Positions 39,394 through 48,893 of a stretch of 64,000 nt of DNA are shown here, one piece after another. The translations under genes and the position numbers were made by a program. The stretch comes from Citricoccus sp. K5. GTDB lineage: Bacteria > Actinomycetota > Actinomycetes > Actinomycetales > Micrococcaceae. Within the stretch, counting starts at the first letter, position 1; the number at the start of each line of letters is the position of its first letter. Below the pieces are notes generated by a model. The model was not told where the DNA came from, searched no databases, and saw nothing but the letters and a program-made list of their open reading frames with translations. The DNA is taken from the NCBI RefSeq assembly GCF_902506195.1, contig NZ_LR732819.1, positions 25,193 to 89,192 of the forward strand, given 5' to 3'.

Positions 39394-39816
39394 TCAGGCC
39401 TCCTTCACGTTGCGGCCGAACGCCTCAGCGACGGCCTTGCTGGCGGACTCGGGGGTGATGTCCTCGGAGCCGGTGGCGGCGGTGTCGCCGACGCCGGAGG
39501 GGGTGCCGGCGCCGTTGGCGGACTCACGGGCGGCTGCGGCCTCGGTGACCATGGCGGCGAACGCGTCGTGGTCGTAGTCGTCGTCCTTCGCGGCCGACTC
39601 GGCGGCGGTCACGTAGAACTTCGGGGCGTCCTTGCCGAACGCCTCGGTGACGGCGGCCAGGGCCTTGTCCTTGCGGGCCTCGGCTGCTTCCTTGGCGGCC
39701 TTGCGAGCGTCTTCCTCGCGGGCGTCGCGTTCGTCCTTCAGTTCCTTCTCCAGCGCGGTGACCCGGCCGGCGGACTCGCGCAGGTCGGCGAGTTCCTTGT
39801 CATCGATGGTCGCCAT
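39394..39816 (-). CDS. nested scaffold protein, internal start
   Basis: The same frame as the protease gene, starting at an internal ATG (39816) with a strong AAGGAGGG eight bases before it. The 140-residue product is a coiled coil (LRESAGRVTALEKELKDERD) with an acidic, Ala-rich end: a scaffold made separately, as lambda Nu3 within gene C. Established for lambda; inferred here. Confidence 0.6.
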   Translation of the reverse strand: MATIDDKELADLRESAGRVTALEKELKDERDAREEDARKAAKEAAEARKDKALAAVTEAFGKDAPKFYVTAAESAAKDDDYDHDAFAAMVTEAAAARESANGAGTPSGVGDTAATGSEDITPESASKAVAEAFGRNVKEA

Positions 39817-40632
39817 GGTGGCGCCCTCCTTTTTCTCGTTGACCCCGGCCGGACCGGACGGGGAATCTGTGGGGGTAATGGGGTCGAACTCGGTGCGGCG
39901 GCGCACCGGCTCCGGGCCGCCCTCGAGCGTCACGGTGGACCCGTCGACGGTGTACGTCTGCCGGTAGGTGCGAGTCGTGTACCGCTCATCGGTGGAGTAG
40001 TAGACGTAGTCGTCGTCGAAGTCCTCGAACCAGACGTACGAGCCGTCCGTGCCGTGGGTGTCGTAGACGGCCTTCGCCAGCCACCCGTTGCGGTCACCGT
40101 TCGTGGTCTCAGTGGCCCGCATCGAGCGGGACTCGATGACTCGGGCCGCTTCCAGGACCTCGGCGATGCGTCCCCCGCGGCCGGCGACGGTCACTAGGTC
40201 CACGCGGTTGAAGGGGTCCGGGATGAGGCGGTTCACGGTGCCGTCCTCGGAGATCTCGGCGGCCGCACTGATGGAGACCCCGATGAACTCGCCGAACTCG
40301 GTCACGAAGTCACGCCACGCGGACCCGACACGGGCCTCGGCGACGAGGGCATCGCCGGTCCACCGGGCGTCCTCTGTCAGGACGAGGGCAAGGTTCCGGA
40401 GGTCACCCTCCGGGCGCTCCATGTCTTCCATGGCGGTCGTGTGGTTCACGTGGCCCTGGGTGCCTCGGGGGAACGCCTTGTCCTTGGCGGCCCGCTCGAG
40501 CATCTCTGCTGAGTATTGGCCGGACGATCCTTGGCCAGGGGTGATGATGGTCAGGAGAACACGGCCCGGACCGGTGTTGGCCGGCGCCGTGGTCGTGGCC
40601 TCATGGATGCGCTGCTGTAGCAGAGTCGCCAC
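39394..40632 (-). CDS. capsid maturation protease with C-terminal scaffold
   Basis: A 412-residue protein. The N-terminal part (about 30-170) has the prohead-protease pattern GHVNH, MERPEGDLRNLALVL, ALVAEARVGS and FIGVSISA. A Thr/Arg/Glu-rich linker leads to the scaffold region from about residue 273. The start is GTG at 40632, four bases after GGAGG. It cleaves scaffold and capsid during head maturation. Confidence 0.8.
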   Translation of the reverse strand: MATLLQQRIHEATTTAPANTGPGRVLLTIITPGQGSSGQYSAEMLERAAKDKAFPRGTQGHVNHTTAMEDMERPEGDLRNLALVLTEDARWTGDALVAEARVGSAWRDFVTEFGEFIGVSISAAAEISEDGTVNRLIPDPFNRVDLVTVAGRGGRIAEVLEAARVIESRSMRATETTNGDRNGWLAKAVYDTHGTDGSYVWFEDFDDDYVYYSTDERYTTRTYRQTYTVDGSTVTLEGGPEPVRRRTEFDPITPTDSPSGPAGVNEKKEGATMATIDDKELADLRESAGRVTALEKELKDERDAREEDARKAAKEAAEARKDKALAAVTEAFGKDAPKFYVTAAESAAKDDDYDHDAFAAMVTEAAAARESANGAGTPSGVGDTAATGSEDITPESASKAVAEAFGRNVKEA

Positions 40633-40653
40633 GATGCCTCCTAGGCTGTTGGG

Positions 40654-40818
40654 GTGGATGATGACGCGAACGTGTGCACCCCGGATGGGCACCAGTGGGT
40701 GCTTGACGGTGTGCATTTGGCGTCGTTCGGTGGGGCGATGTGGGTGAAGTGCCGGTTTTGCGGGGCGGTGGAGCACCGGCCCGCGGCGAACTACCGGGCG
40801 CACCTACTGGGGGAGTAG
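40654..40818 (+). CDS. 54-residue zinc-ribbon protein on the opposite strand
   Basis: A plus-strand frame in the otherwise minus-strand head region. It has CTPDGHQWV (8-16) and KCRFCGAVEHRP (33-44), a compact zinc ribbon, with high G+C third positions throughout. The start is probably GTG at 40654 behind a weak G-rich site. It fills the 170-bp gap between MuF and protease and overlaps the MuF 3' end. Confidence 0.5.
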   Translation: MDDDANVCTPDGHQWVLDGVHLASFGGAMWVKCRFCGAVEHRPAANYRAHLLGE

Positions 40819-41847
40819 GTCTTTCACTGGGGTGAGGCTGTAGGACGGCCGCCAGTCGGGGCTCTCGTGGCGAGTGGATAGGTCCGCCCAGGTGACATCC
40901 CCGTTGCGGAGTAGGTCGGCCCGGGTCTTGCCGAGGGCGCGGTCCTGGGTCTCTTCGGTGAGGCTGTTCCACCAGTCGTCTCGCTCGGCAGGCCGGTCGG
41001 GCTCGTCGTCCTCAATGCCGGTGAAGCCGAGCTCCGCCCAGGTCTTGGTCTTGTCCACGAACGTGCACCGGCCCTGCTGGTGGTCCTCGGGGCCGAACTG
41101 ATCGACCGGCCATTCCGTGCCGTGCTGGGCGAGACAGGATCCGCAGGTCCGGGAGTCGAGTGATGCGATCCAGATGCGGGCGGTGATGAGGTCCCGGTTG
41201 ACTTGTGCACTGGCACGGCTGGCGGCCCGGCCGGCGTCGAGCATTTCGGTTCGGGCGATGCGGGCGGCCCGGGCGAGGCCACCGTTGAACGCTCCCTCGG
41301 TGCGGGTCATGATGCGTCGGGCCACCGTGTTCGGGTTGTCCCCGACGGTGATGCCGCGGATGAGCTCGGCGCGCATGGCTGCCTCAGCGGCCGGGGCGAG
41401 TGCTGCGGTGGTGGATGCGATCTGCTGGGTGGAGCGGGCCACGATGGCGTCCAGGGTGTCATCGTTCAGGGTGCCGAGCGTGACCCCGGGGGCCTCGGGC
41501 GGGAGTTGGGCTTGCAGTGAGGCGAGGTGCGCGTCTACGGCGTCCAGGACTGCGGTGCCGAGGTCGTTGGTGATGGTCACCTTGGTCAGGGCGGCGAGCT
41601 CGTCCAGGCGGGACCGAGCGGCGGCCAGGGCTTGGGCGAGGCGCCGGTCTTTCGCGATCACGCTGGCTGGGATGGTGTCGGCGTCCGTGGCCAGCAAGAC
41701 GGTGAGAGCGTCGGCAAACTTGGGGGTGAGCTCGTCCCAGGCATCGACCCATCCTCGGGTGATGGCGACGACCTGCTGGTCGGTGAGTTCTACGGTCCGG
41801 TCACGGGATGCCCGCACCAGCTGCACAACCTCATCGGTTACAGCCAT
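40804..41847 (-). CDS. MuF-like head morphogenesis protein
   Basis: A 347-residue protein with the MuF/SPP1 gp7 domain (about 180-265): RIARTEMLDAGRAASRASA, WIASLDSRTCGSCLAQHG and the closing HQQGRCTF. It helps portal and head assembly and may enter with the DNA. It follows the portal and a small membrane protein gene. Confidence 0.9.
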   Translation of the reverse strand: MAVTDEVVQLVRASRDRTVELTDQQVVAITRGWVDAWDELTPKFADALTVLLATDADTIPASVIAKDRRLAQALAAARSRLDELAALTKVTITNDLGTAVLDAVDAHLASLQAQLPPEAPGVTLGTLNDDTLDAIVARSTQQIASTTAALAPAAEAAMRAELIRGITVGDNPNTVARRIMTRTEGAFNGGLARAARIARTEMLDAGRAASRASAQVNRDLITARIWIASLDSRTCGSCLAQHGTEWPVDQFGPEDHQQGRCTFVDKTKTWAELGFTGIEDDEPDRPAERDDWWNSLTEETQDRALGKTRADLLRNGDVTWADLSTRHESPDWRPSYSLTPVKDLLPQ

Positions 41848-41859
41848 GCGGGCACCCCC

Positions 41860-42036
41860 TCAGAGTGTTCCTCGGTGCGACGAGCTCCCCGGGTCGGTCG
41901 GCGGCGCGGGCGGCTTCCTCGGTGGGTCCTCCGGCCGATACCCGCCGACCTTGCCCGTGGGCTGGTAGGTGATGGCCAGCAGCAGGACCGCAATGACGAC
42001 GAACAGCAGTAGCCAACCGGCGGCGTGGACCCACAT
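41860..42036 (-). CDS. 58-residue single-helix membrane protein
   Basis: One transmembrane helix (about 5-23: AAGWLLLFVVIAVLLLAI), then a Pro-rich tail. Its ATG shares bases with the portal stop (TGATG), so it is translated by coupling. A membrane protein in the head operon is uncommon; the function is unknown. Confidence 0.55.
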   Translation of the reverse strand: MWVHAAGWLLLFVVIAVLLLAITYQPTGKVGGYRPEDPPRKPPAPPTDPGSSSHRGTL

Positions 42037-43631
42037 CACAGGACGTCCGCCGGGTTTCCGCCGTTGCGTAGGGCATTGGCCGCGGCCTGCCCTGCGGCGT
42101 CGGCTGCGGTCTGGTTGGGGTCGATCCAGTTGCCGTCATCGTCAAGAGCGTCATCAATGATGTCGTCAGCGTTCTCAACGTTGAACGCCCGCAGGATGAG
42201 CCGCAGGATCTCCACCGGCGGCATCTTGCCCGTCTCGTCAGCGATCTTCACGGCATCCATGAGGATGGTGAGGTTGTCATCCTCGATTGGCGGGAAGTCC
42301 ACCGTGACCGTCTGGTCCGTCTCGTCCGCAAACACCACCTGAGTGCGGTCCCGGACCTGTTCGATGCGGCCCTTCAACTCCCCGCGGGGAGCCTTCACGG
42401 ACTGCTTGATCCGGTACCCAACGGAGGCGCGGATGAACTCGGCCCACAGCTTCTGCCGGTTCTCGAACGTGAGCCGCATGGGCTTGTCCAGGGTCTCGGC
42501 GACAGCACGGGCACCTTCCTGGCCGGGGTCGGCGGTGAGGATGGTGACGGCTACACCGGTGGCCGCGGCGACCATGGACGCGAACGGGCGGCCCTTGACC
42601 GGCTCAATTCCGGAGTAGGACGGGGTGTTCGCCTGCAGGTCGGAACCGTACAGGGTGCCACCCGCCGGGCCGTTGGTGGCTTGTGCAGCGGCGCGGGCCG
42701 TCTGGGTCTTGTCGGTCTTCGAGCTGATCACACGGGCGATCTTCGACAGCGCCTTGTACAGGTTCCAGCAGTCCTCCAAGAACTCCTTGTACATGCGGGC
42801 GTACGGGATCGCGGGGAAGCCGTCACCGACACCCCACTTGCGGGATCGGCCGGCCCCGTTGACCTTCACGTGGCAGATCGCAGCGCCGCCACCGTACCCG
42901 GGGGTGGTCTTGCCCGGCCACAGAACGGGCTTCCCCTTGATGACCGAGGGCTTGTTGATCGGGTCGAAGTCGATGTCCGGGTACCAGGCCGCCATCCGGC
43001 GAGGCGTGCCCTCGGTGTTCAGTTGCTCGGTCCACTCACGAAGGTAGTAGTGGGTGGTGGCCCGGTCTCCCGGGGCGGTGAGCTTGTCGGTGACCTCATC
43101 GAACGGGATGACGCGGGCCATGACGGTCCCCAACAGAGGGTCTACCCAGTGGCCGACGAACACGTTGCCGTCGTCGAACAAGTCGCCCTCGAGGTCCATG
43201 CGGGCCTGTTCACCGAACACGGCCGCCTTGTTCCCGGCGTCCTTCACGTAGGCGTCCACGATGGCGGACACGTCCTGGGAGCGGCGCCCCTCGATCTGCC
43301 CGTTGTCGGGAGCGGTGATGGTGCAGCCGGCGCCCCACACGTAGGCGCCACGGATGGCCTTGGCCCGCACCATGAGCGGGTTCATCCCGGAGAAGGCCCG
43401 TACGAGGTTGGCGTTGGACACGAGGGTGGAGTGATCCACTTCCACGGTCTCGGCTCCGATGCGGGCCCAGCCGGCGTTGTCCCGCTGCAGGTCCGCGATG
43501 GCCTCCTGCGCCTTCTCCAACTTGAACGTCAGAGAATCCACCTCCGCCACCACGACCGGGTCCGGCCCGGCAGTAAGAGCTTCACGGACGGCGGGGGACT
43601 GGCGGAGACCAAGCGTCTGCAGAATGCCCAC
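42036..43631 (-). CDS. portal protein
   Basis: A 531-residue portal in the standard position after TerL. It has a coil at the N-terminus, a conserved body (SGMNPLMVRAKAIRGAYVWG, LEGDLFDDGNVFVGHWVD, VIPFDEV) and a C-terminal acidic region. The start is GTG at 43631, six bases after GGAGG. It forms the DNA gateway and binds TerL. Confidence 0.9.
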   Translation of the reverse strand: MGILQTLGLRQSPAVREALTAGPDPVVVAEVDSLTFKLEKAQEAIADLQRDNAGWARIGAETVEVDHSTLVSNANLVRAFSGMNPLMVRAKAIRGAYVWGAGCTITAPDNGQIEGRRSQDVSAIVDAYVKDAGNKAAVFGEQARMDLEGDLFDDGNVFVGHWVDPLLGTVMARVIPFDEVTDKLTAPGDRATTHYYLREWTEQLNTEGTPRRMAAWYPDIDFDPINKPSVIKGKPVLWPGKTTPGYGGGAAICHVKVNGAGRSRKWGVGDGFPAIPYARMYKEFLEDCWNLYKALSKIARVISSKTDKTQTARAAAQATNGPAGGTLYGSDLQANTPSYSGIEPVKGRPFASMVAAATGVAVTILTADPGQEGARAVAETLDKPMRLTFENRQKLWAEFIRASVGYRIKQSVKAPRGELKGRIEQVRDRTQVVFADETDQTVTVDFPPIEDDNLTILMDAVKIADETGKMPPVEILRLILRAFNVENADDIIDDALDDDGNWIDPNQTAADAAGQAAANALRNGGNPADVL

Positions 43632-43647
43632 GGGCGGCCTCCTTCGG

Positions 43648-45126
43648 TCAGTAGGGGGAGAGGGACCAATCCATCTCTGTGTCGGGGACCAGTTCATCCA
43701 GGTCTTGCGGGCCGCCGGTGAGCGGGCGCAGGAGTAGCTGGTTGACTGCCTGGGTCATGCCGTCGATCGTGTCGTCGTGGGCGGCGTTCGGGAAGTTGAG
43801 GGCCTCGTCCCGGAGGTCCTGGACGTTGGACAGCAGGGCCGCGGCTGGCAGGTGGATGTTCTTGGCGTGCGCGAACGGGCTGATGGCGTTGGCGCGGGCC
43901 ACCTTGCCGCCCTCGGGTTCCACCGGGATTATCCCGGGGATGGACTGGGACAGACTGTTGATCACCGCGGGGCCGTTCGCTTTGTCCTCGATGAACTTCG
44001 CGCCGGCCTGTGGCCACTTCGCGGTCATGTCCTTCACGGCCTGGAGGGTTCGGTTGAAGTCCATGCGGCCACGGATCTGGTCCAGCAGGTACACGTCGGC
44101 TCCGACTCGCAACCAGACCTGTCCGACTACGAAGTCCGACCGGTCGCCGCCCTTGAATGCGAGGTCCCACGACTGGATGAGCTCGTGGTCTTCACGGTCG
44201 ATTCCGGGGACGGTTCGGCGCCCGTCGTCGTGCTGCACCCAGATGGGCGTGTCGTAGGTCGGCCAGTCGGTGGGGAAGATCCCACCCTCAGCCGGGGAAG
44301 GCCGGCCCTGGTAGAGACTGGCCCAGGTGACGGGGCCGGATGAGCGCTTGCGGGCTTCCCACTGGGCGGTGGTGCGGCCACGGGCGGAGATCATGAACTC
44401 GTCAGGATCACGGCCGAGGGGGTCGTTGTCGCCTTCGGCTTGGGCTGGGATGTTGAGGAACTCCCACACGTCCGGCTCATCGTCGAGGAGCTTCCCTGCG
44501 AGGTCGTTCTCGGACCAGCGGGTCAAGATGAGGATGACCGGGGCGCCGGGGGCGAGGCGGGTCAGGACGGTGTCGGTCCACCATGTCCAGGTCTTCTCCT
44601 GGATGGTGGGGGAGTCGGCCTGCTCGCGGCCCTTCACGGGGTCGTCGATGATCATGAGGTCCACGGGGCGGCCGGTCATGGCCCCACCGACACCAGCAGT
44701 GAAGACGCCGCCCTCTTGGTTGGCCAGCTGCCATTCGGCCTGTGAGGCCAGGTCGGGGCGGACGCGGAGGCCCAGCCGGTCGGTGTACTGGTTGAGGTCG
44801 TCGCGGATGACGCGGCCCCAGCGGCGGGCGATGTTGGCCTCGTAGGAGGCGATGGCCACGCGCAGATCGGGGTTCTGGGTCAGGGCCCAGAGGGGGAAGC
44901 GGCGGGAGCCGAGCTGGCTCTTGCCCTCCTGGGGTGGCATGGAGATGATGAGCCGGCCGTCCGGCTTGTTCATGGTCTCCACGAGGCGCTGGTTGATGAG
45001 GTCCAGTGCTGGGGTGCGGACCACTCGAGGGTCGAGGGCGGTGGCCATGTCCAAGGGGCTGGCGTACTCGGGCGCCGTCTTCTCGAACTTCTGGGCCGCC
45101 AGCTCCCACACGGATGCCGCTGCCAT
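43648..45126 (-). CDS. terL: terminase large subunit, complete copy
   Basis: A 492-residue packaging motor. ATPase domain: Walker A PPQEGKS (64-70), Walker B LMIIDD (157-162), LTRW (201-204). RNase H-like nuclease domain: QSWD (D321), IED (E380), AHDDTIDG (451-456). It pumps DNA into the head and cuts it. The ATG at 45126 has GGAGG seven bases upstream; the open frame upstream to 45339 is not used. The first 641 bases equal 1-641. Confidence 0.96.
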   Translation of the reverse strand: MAAASVWELAAQKFEKTAPEYASPLDMATALDPRVVRTPALDLINQRLVETMNKPDGRLIISMPPQEGKSQLGSRRFPLWALTQNPDLRVAIASYEANIARRWGRVIRDDLNQYTDRLGLRVRPDLASQAEWQLANQEGGVFTAGVGGAMTGRPVDLMIIDDPVKGREQADSPTIQEKTWTWWTDTVLTRLAPGAPVILILTRWSENDLAGKLLDDEPDVWEFLNIPAQAEGDNDPLGRDPDEFMISARGRTTAQWEARKRSSGPVTWASLYQGRPSPAEGGIFPTDWPTYDTPIWVQHDDGRRTVPGIDREDHELIQSWDLAFKGGDRSDFVVGQVWLRVGADVYLLDQIRGRMDFNRTLQAVKDMTAKWPQAGAKFIEDKANGPAVINSLSQSIPGIIPVEPEGGKVARANAISPFAHAKNIHLPAAALLSNVQDLRDEALNFPNAAHDDTIDGMTQAVNQLLLRPLTGGPQDLDELVPDTEMDWSLSPY

Positions 45127-45465
45127 GGTGCGGCCTCCGTCCTCCGATCCTCGGTGTTGAAGTTGGTTGACAGTGGCGGGCCCGCCGGCGTCCCAGCGTT
45201 TGGGGTAGCCCGTTCGCACCTTGACGCATATGCATTGCGTCCGGGTCGCCCCCTGCCAGACAACGGGGCTGTTGAAGTGTTCACGGTGTGTTCTAGCTGC
45301 CGGCGGTTCTCGTCGATGCTCGGTCCGGGCTGTCCACACCGTGAAGTGGGGGCCGATGGTGGGGAGTATCTAGCGCGAACAGGACCCTCAACCCACCACC
45401 GGCGGTCTTTGTGGGGACGGCAAACGTCCCTGCTGTTACCCAACTATACAGCAATCACGCCTCAA
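45127..45465. other. gene-free stretch upstream of terL, copy 2
   Basis: The same as 642-980: inverted repeat at 45223-45241, hairpin at 45414-45430, cctcaa boxes at 45460 and 45471. No gene seen. Confidence 0.5.
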
Positions 45466-46101
45466 CTACACCTCAATGAGTGCTTCTGGGTCGCGTGTCG
45501 GGTGGAGGGCGGCGACGATGGCGGCTGGCGTGTAGAGCGCGGTCCCGGTGTGGTCCCTGCCGTTGGGGTGGAGCTTGCCGCGGGCGGCCCACATGCCCAC
45601 TCGCTTCTTGTCGACGTAGATGCCGTACCTGGCGAGCCAGGCGGTGGCGGTGCCGACGAGCATGGGCACGTAGGCGCCTTCTTGCTTGACCCGGTGGCGG
45701 ACGCCAGCGAGGTCCGGCGCCGTCTCCTTCTCTCCTTCGACCATGTCCACGGCCATCTGCACGCGGGCTTGCACCCAGTGGTGCCACCATCCCGGGTTCT
45801 CGACTTGGGACCAGTCCGCGGCGGTCAGCTGCCGCCATGCTCGGAGGTCTTGGAGGATGGCCAGGGCGGTGAGGTTCATGGGTTCGGTGGGGCCGTAGGC
45901 GGGCCGGGTGGTGGCTTCGGTGCGGAGTAGCTGGGGGGCCATCTCCCGACGGCTGATGGCCAGTAGTCCATCAGATACAGACCAGCCCCGCTCGACTGCC
46001 CGCACGATGTCGTCCACGCAGTCCCAGCACATGAGGGTCGACGGGGCGGGGCGGGCGCACCCGGTCTCGCACAGGTGGATCTCGGTCTCGGTCATGGTCA
46101 T
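45466..46101 (-). CDS. zinc-finger plus helix-turn-helix protein, copy 2
   Basis: Identical to 981..1616. In this copy it lies intact upstream of the complete terL. Confidence 0.7.
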   Translation of the reverse strand: MTMTETEIHLCETGCARPAPSTLMCWDCVDDIVRAVERGWSVSDGLLAISRREMAPQLLRTEATTRPAYGPTEPMNLTALAILQDLRAWRQLTAADWSQVENPGWWHHWVQARVQMAVDMVEGEKETAPDLAGVRHRVKQEGAYVPMLVGTATAWLARYGIYVDKKRVGMWAARGKLHPNGRDHTGTALYTPAAIVAALHPTRDPEALIEV

Positions 46102-46391
46102 CCTCGAATCGTGGGTGCGTCAGGGTGTCCGGTGCCGCCGGGCTGGCAGCGAGACTCGTGCCAGATGGGTAGGGAGCAGTCATCCAGGTGGTAACCGAAG
46201 GTCTCGCCCCAGGGCCGCATGGACCACGACGGGGATCCACACTGGCCGCACTGACCCATGTCCTCGTTCGGCCCCTCGGGGCCGCGGTGTGGTGCCTTGG
46301 AGCAGTCGGACGGGGCGCACAGGTACGGCCAGAATGAGCTCGCTCTCAGTGCTTCGGCGTGTGCCTGCAAACGTTCCTTGGCAGTGGTCAT
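46098..46391 (-). CDS. small cysteine-rich protein, copy 2
   Basis: Identical to 1613..1906 (97 residues, CxxC plus further Cys/His). Confidence 0.65.
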   Translation of the reverse strand: MTTAKERLQAHAEALRASSFWPYLCAPSDCSKAPHRGPEGPNEDMGQCGQCGSPSWSMRPWGETFGYHLDDCSLPIWHESRCQPGGTGHPDAPTIRG

Positions 46392-46630
46392 ACGGCCCGT
46401 CCTTCCCAGTCGTCGGGGGTTAGGTCGTCCCAGTCCTTGAGGGAGTGCCCGGCGAAGATGACCCGGTCGAAGGCGGCGACGTCCACGCGGGCTTCGTCCA
46501 GCAACTTCTGCCAGATCCGGACGGTGCCGTGATCTGTGACGAGTGTGCTCCCATTGCGGAGGTCCCGCACCTCGGTGTAGGCGCGGCCGTCGCGGATGGT
46601 CAGGCCGGCGCGTGCCTTTCGCTGTCTCAT
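46388..46630 (-). CDS. 80-residue hypothetical protein, copy 2
   Basis: Identical to 1903..2145; acidic Trp/Asp tail. Confidence 0.6.
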   Translation of the reverse strand: MRQRKARAGLTIRDGRAYTEVRDLRNGSTLVTDHGTVRIWQKLLDEARVDVAAFDRVIFAGHSLKDWDDLTPDDWEGRAV

Positions 46631-47298
46631 GCGGTCCTGCCTTCGAGTGCCCGTAGTGCCTGAGGCACGATGGTGGGGACGAGCTGCTGTTGCTCGGTGG
46701 TGAGCTGCAATGCGGTGAGGATGGAGTTGATGGCTCCGACGAAGATCAGCGCTTCGGCTTCGCGGATATCCAACTGGCGTTGTTCGACGCCCGCCTTGAG
46801 CGCGGCGGACGCGTACCGGGCGAGTTGGTCTTCGGCGGTGTGGAGCCAGCGCACGTAGATGTTCAGGTCCGACGACTCTGTGGTCTTGTCGATGGGGCCG
46901 TCGGGTCCGACGCCGAATTCGTGGCCGGTGACGCCCCAGACGAGGGGCGTGGTGCCGCCGGGGTTGTTGCCCGCTTGGATGTGGTCGACTTGCATGCGGA
47001 GCCAGGCGACTTCCCGGTACTTGTCGGACACGAGCCGTAGGAGGGCTTCGGCGGGGTTGATGTTCTCGGCCTCGGAGTCGTAGCCGAGGTTCCGGAGGGC
47101 ACGGCCGGCCTTCTCCGTGGTGACCCGGGCTTTGGCCTTCCCCTTCGCCTGTGGCGTGTTCCCGCCATGCCGCCGGCACCGAGTGGCACCCTTCGCTGGG
47201 GATGCACCGCATGGGTTGCCGTCCTTCTTCTTAGCCCCACAGATCGGCCGCCCGTTCTCCGCCGTCTGGCCGGGGGTGTAGGGGTCAGGCTCGGTCAT
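46627..47298 (-). CDS. putative terminase small subunit, copy 2
   Basis: Identical to 2142..2813; zinc-knuckle N-terminus and helical body, 223 residues. Confidence 0.55.
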   Translation of the reverse strand: MTEPDPYTPGQTAENGRPICGAKKKDGNPCGASPAKGATRCRRHGGNTPQAKGKAKARVTTEKAGRALRNLGYDSEAENINPAEALLRLVSDKYREVAWLRMQVDHIQAGNNPGGTTPLVWGVTGHEFGVGPDGPIDKTTESSDLNIYVRWLHTAEDQLARYASAALKAGVEQRQLDIREAEALIFVGAINSILTALQLTTEQQQLVPTIVPQALRALEGRTA

Positions 47299-47926
47299 AC
47301 GGCTGTGCTCCTTTCGCCAGCATTCGTTCAACGTCGTCCAGCAATGCTTGAGCGTTGGCTTCCTTGTTCCAAGACAACTGCCAAGCCTGAACACCCACGA
47401 CGAGTGCCACAGCGGCGCTTATCCACGCCATGTGGTCCTGTCGGCCCCGGGGTATCTCTGGAAACGCCTTCACGATGGCTGACTCAGCTCGGTATAAAGG
47501 AAAGGTGGCCTTGAACTCGCTTCTATGGAGCATCCGCCAGATGTCGCCCGCGACTTGCAAGTCCCGCTCCAAGTTCCCATGAGATTGGACTTGATCACGG
47601 GCGGCGCGCTGTTTCGTCTCGTCGGGGCGAGTTCCCGAACCTTCAAGCCAGGCCACGTCGCTTTTGCTCATGGGCTCGGTCATTGCGTATCTCCGGAGCA
47701 GGTCGAGATACTTGGCCAGCGCTTCAACTTGCCGCCCCCAGGTCTGGTCCTCTACTTGCTCCGCGGCGGCCTTGGCGGTGGCCTTCTCCTGATCGCGCAT
47801 GATGCCGAGCGACTTTGCAGAGGCTCGCCATGCGAGTAACGCGAAGAGCGCCAACAGCAGAGTGAAGAGTGCGGTTCCGGCGGTGCCAATCATGGTCCAG
47901 AGAAGGAGGGTTTGCTCGGTGGTCAT
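47285..47926 (-). CDS. membrane protein A of accessory trio, copy 2
   Basis: Identical to 2800..3441 (213 residues, helices at 8-33 and about 165-185). Confidence 0.65.
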   Translation of the reverse strand: MTTEQTLLLWTMIGTAGTALFTLLLALFALLAWRASAKSLGIMRDQEKATAKAAAEQVEDQTWGRQVEALAKYLDLLRRYAMTEPMSKSDVAWLEGSGTRPDETKQRAARDQVQSHGNLERDLQVAGDIWRMLHRSEFKATFPLYRAESAIVKAFPEIPRGRQDHMAWISAAVALVVGVQAWQLSWNKEANAQALLDDVERMLAKGAQPYDRA

Positions 47927-48078
47927 GTGCCTGCACCTTGACTCTCCGACGCGACAAACGCACAGCTTGGCCTTTCTCCAACCAATTTCTGGCTGGGCGG
48001 GGTCCTCCCATAATTGATCAAGTTTGCACACACTTCCTCGGGTCGCTTCTTACGGGTCGATTCCGTTTGGATTCCGTC

Positions 48079-48801
48079 TCAGAGGCGTAGCTGATTGATT
48101 GATTGCACGATCTCGGCGAGCTTCTTCGCAGTTACACCGTCTTCGGAGGAAACAGTCCTGCCAGACCATCCGAGTGGCGTCATGCCAAGTACGTCGGCGT
48201 CCAGCAAGTACTCGTCCGTGTACTCCTTGAACTTCTTCTTCTTGGCGTTGCGGTCATCGGTGTAGGCCAGTTGGATACTCGTGGGGTCCACGAAGCCTTC
48301 TGCTCCGTGACCGTTTCTCTTCCGGCCCGGGTTGAGGTTCCACATAACTCGGATGTGCGTCTCGGGCGGGAGCGTGAGGTATTCCTTGAACATCTCTCGG
48401 ACGTGGTCGACTAGCATGTCGCCCTCGACGTTCGGCCACTTTTTGAGATCGAGCTTCAATTCTCGTGCTGTGGACTTCCCGGTGTTCGCGATGACAAGAT
48501 CCCAGGACGCTCCGGCCACGCTGGGCTCGAGCCGGGCGTGGACATACGGGCGAGTCTGCGCGTGGCTATCACGCTTCATTTGTCTCAGCGTGCGCCACGC
48601 AGCCACAAAGGTGAGAATGGCACCCCCGACCAACAGCAGAGTCGCACCGGCGGTCCACCACGCTGCGTGCATCGCAGCTTCGGCGATGGACTCCGGTTCT
48701 CCCAACACTTCTGAGATGAGATCGAGGTGGTCATTCATGCGCTCGAGTTCGGTGACGCCCTCTTCGAGCTCAGGGCGGGGTGCGGGCGATGGTGTAGTCA
48801 T
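48079..48801 (-). CDS. membrane protein B of accessory trio, copy 2
   Basis: Identical to 3594..4316 (240 residues, one helix at 47-69 and a folded domain). Confidence 0.7.
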   Translation of the reverse strand: MTTPSPAPRPELEEGVTELERMNDHLDLISEVLGEPESIAEAAMHAAWWTAGATLLLVGGAILTFVAAWRTLRQMKRDSHAQTRPYVHARLEPSVAGASWDLVIANTGKSTARELKLDLKKWPNVEGDMLVDHVREMFKEYLTLPPETHIRVMWNLNPGRKRNGHGAEGFVDPTSIQLAYTDDRNAKKKKFKEYTDEYLLDADVLGMTPLGWSGRTVSSEDGVTAKKLAEIVQSINQLRL

Positions 48802-48834
48802 GCGCTTGATCCTAGGGATTCGCAGCTGGGGGAC

Positions 48835-48862
48835 TTGGTAACTCTCGTCGCCGGGTTAGAGT
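48835..48862 (+). promoter_or_regulatory. promoter candidate, copy 2
   Basis: TTGGTA and TAGAGT with a 16-bp spacer, as at 4350-4377. Confidence 0.45.
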
Positions 48863-48893
48863 TTTGCTTGATTTCTATCCTCAGGAGTGATCG

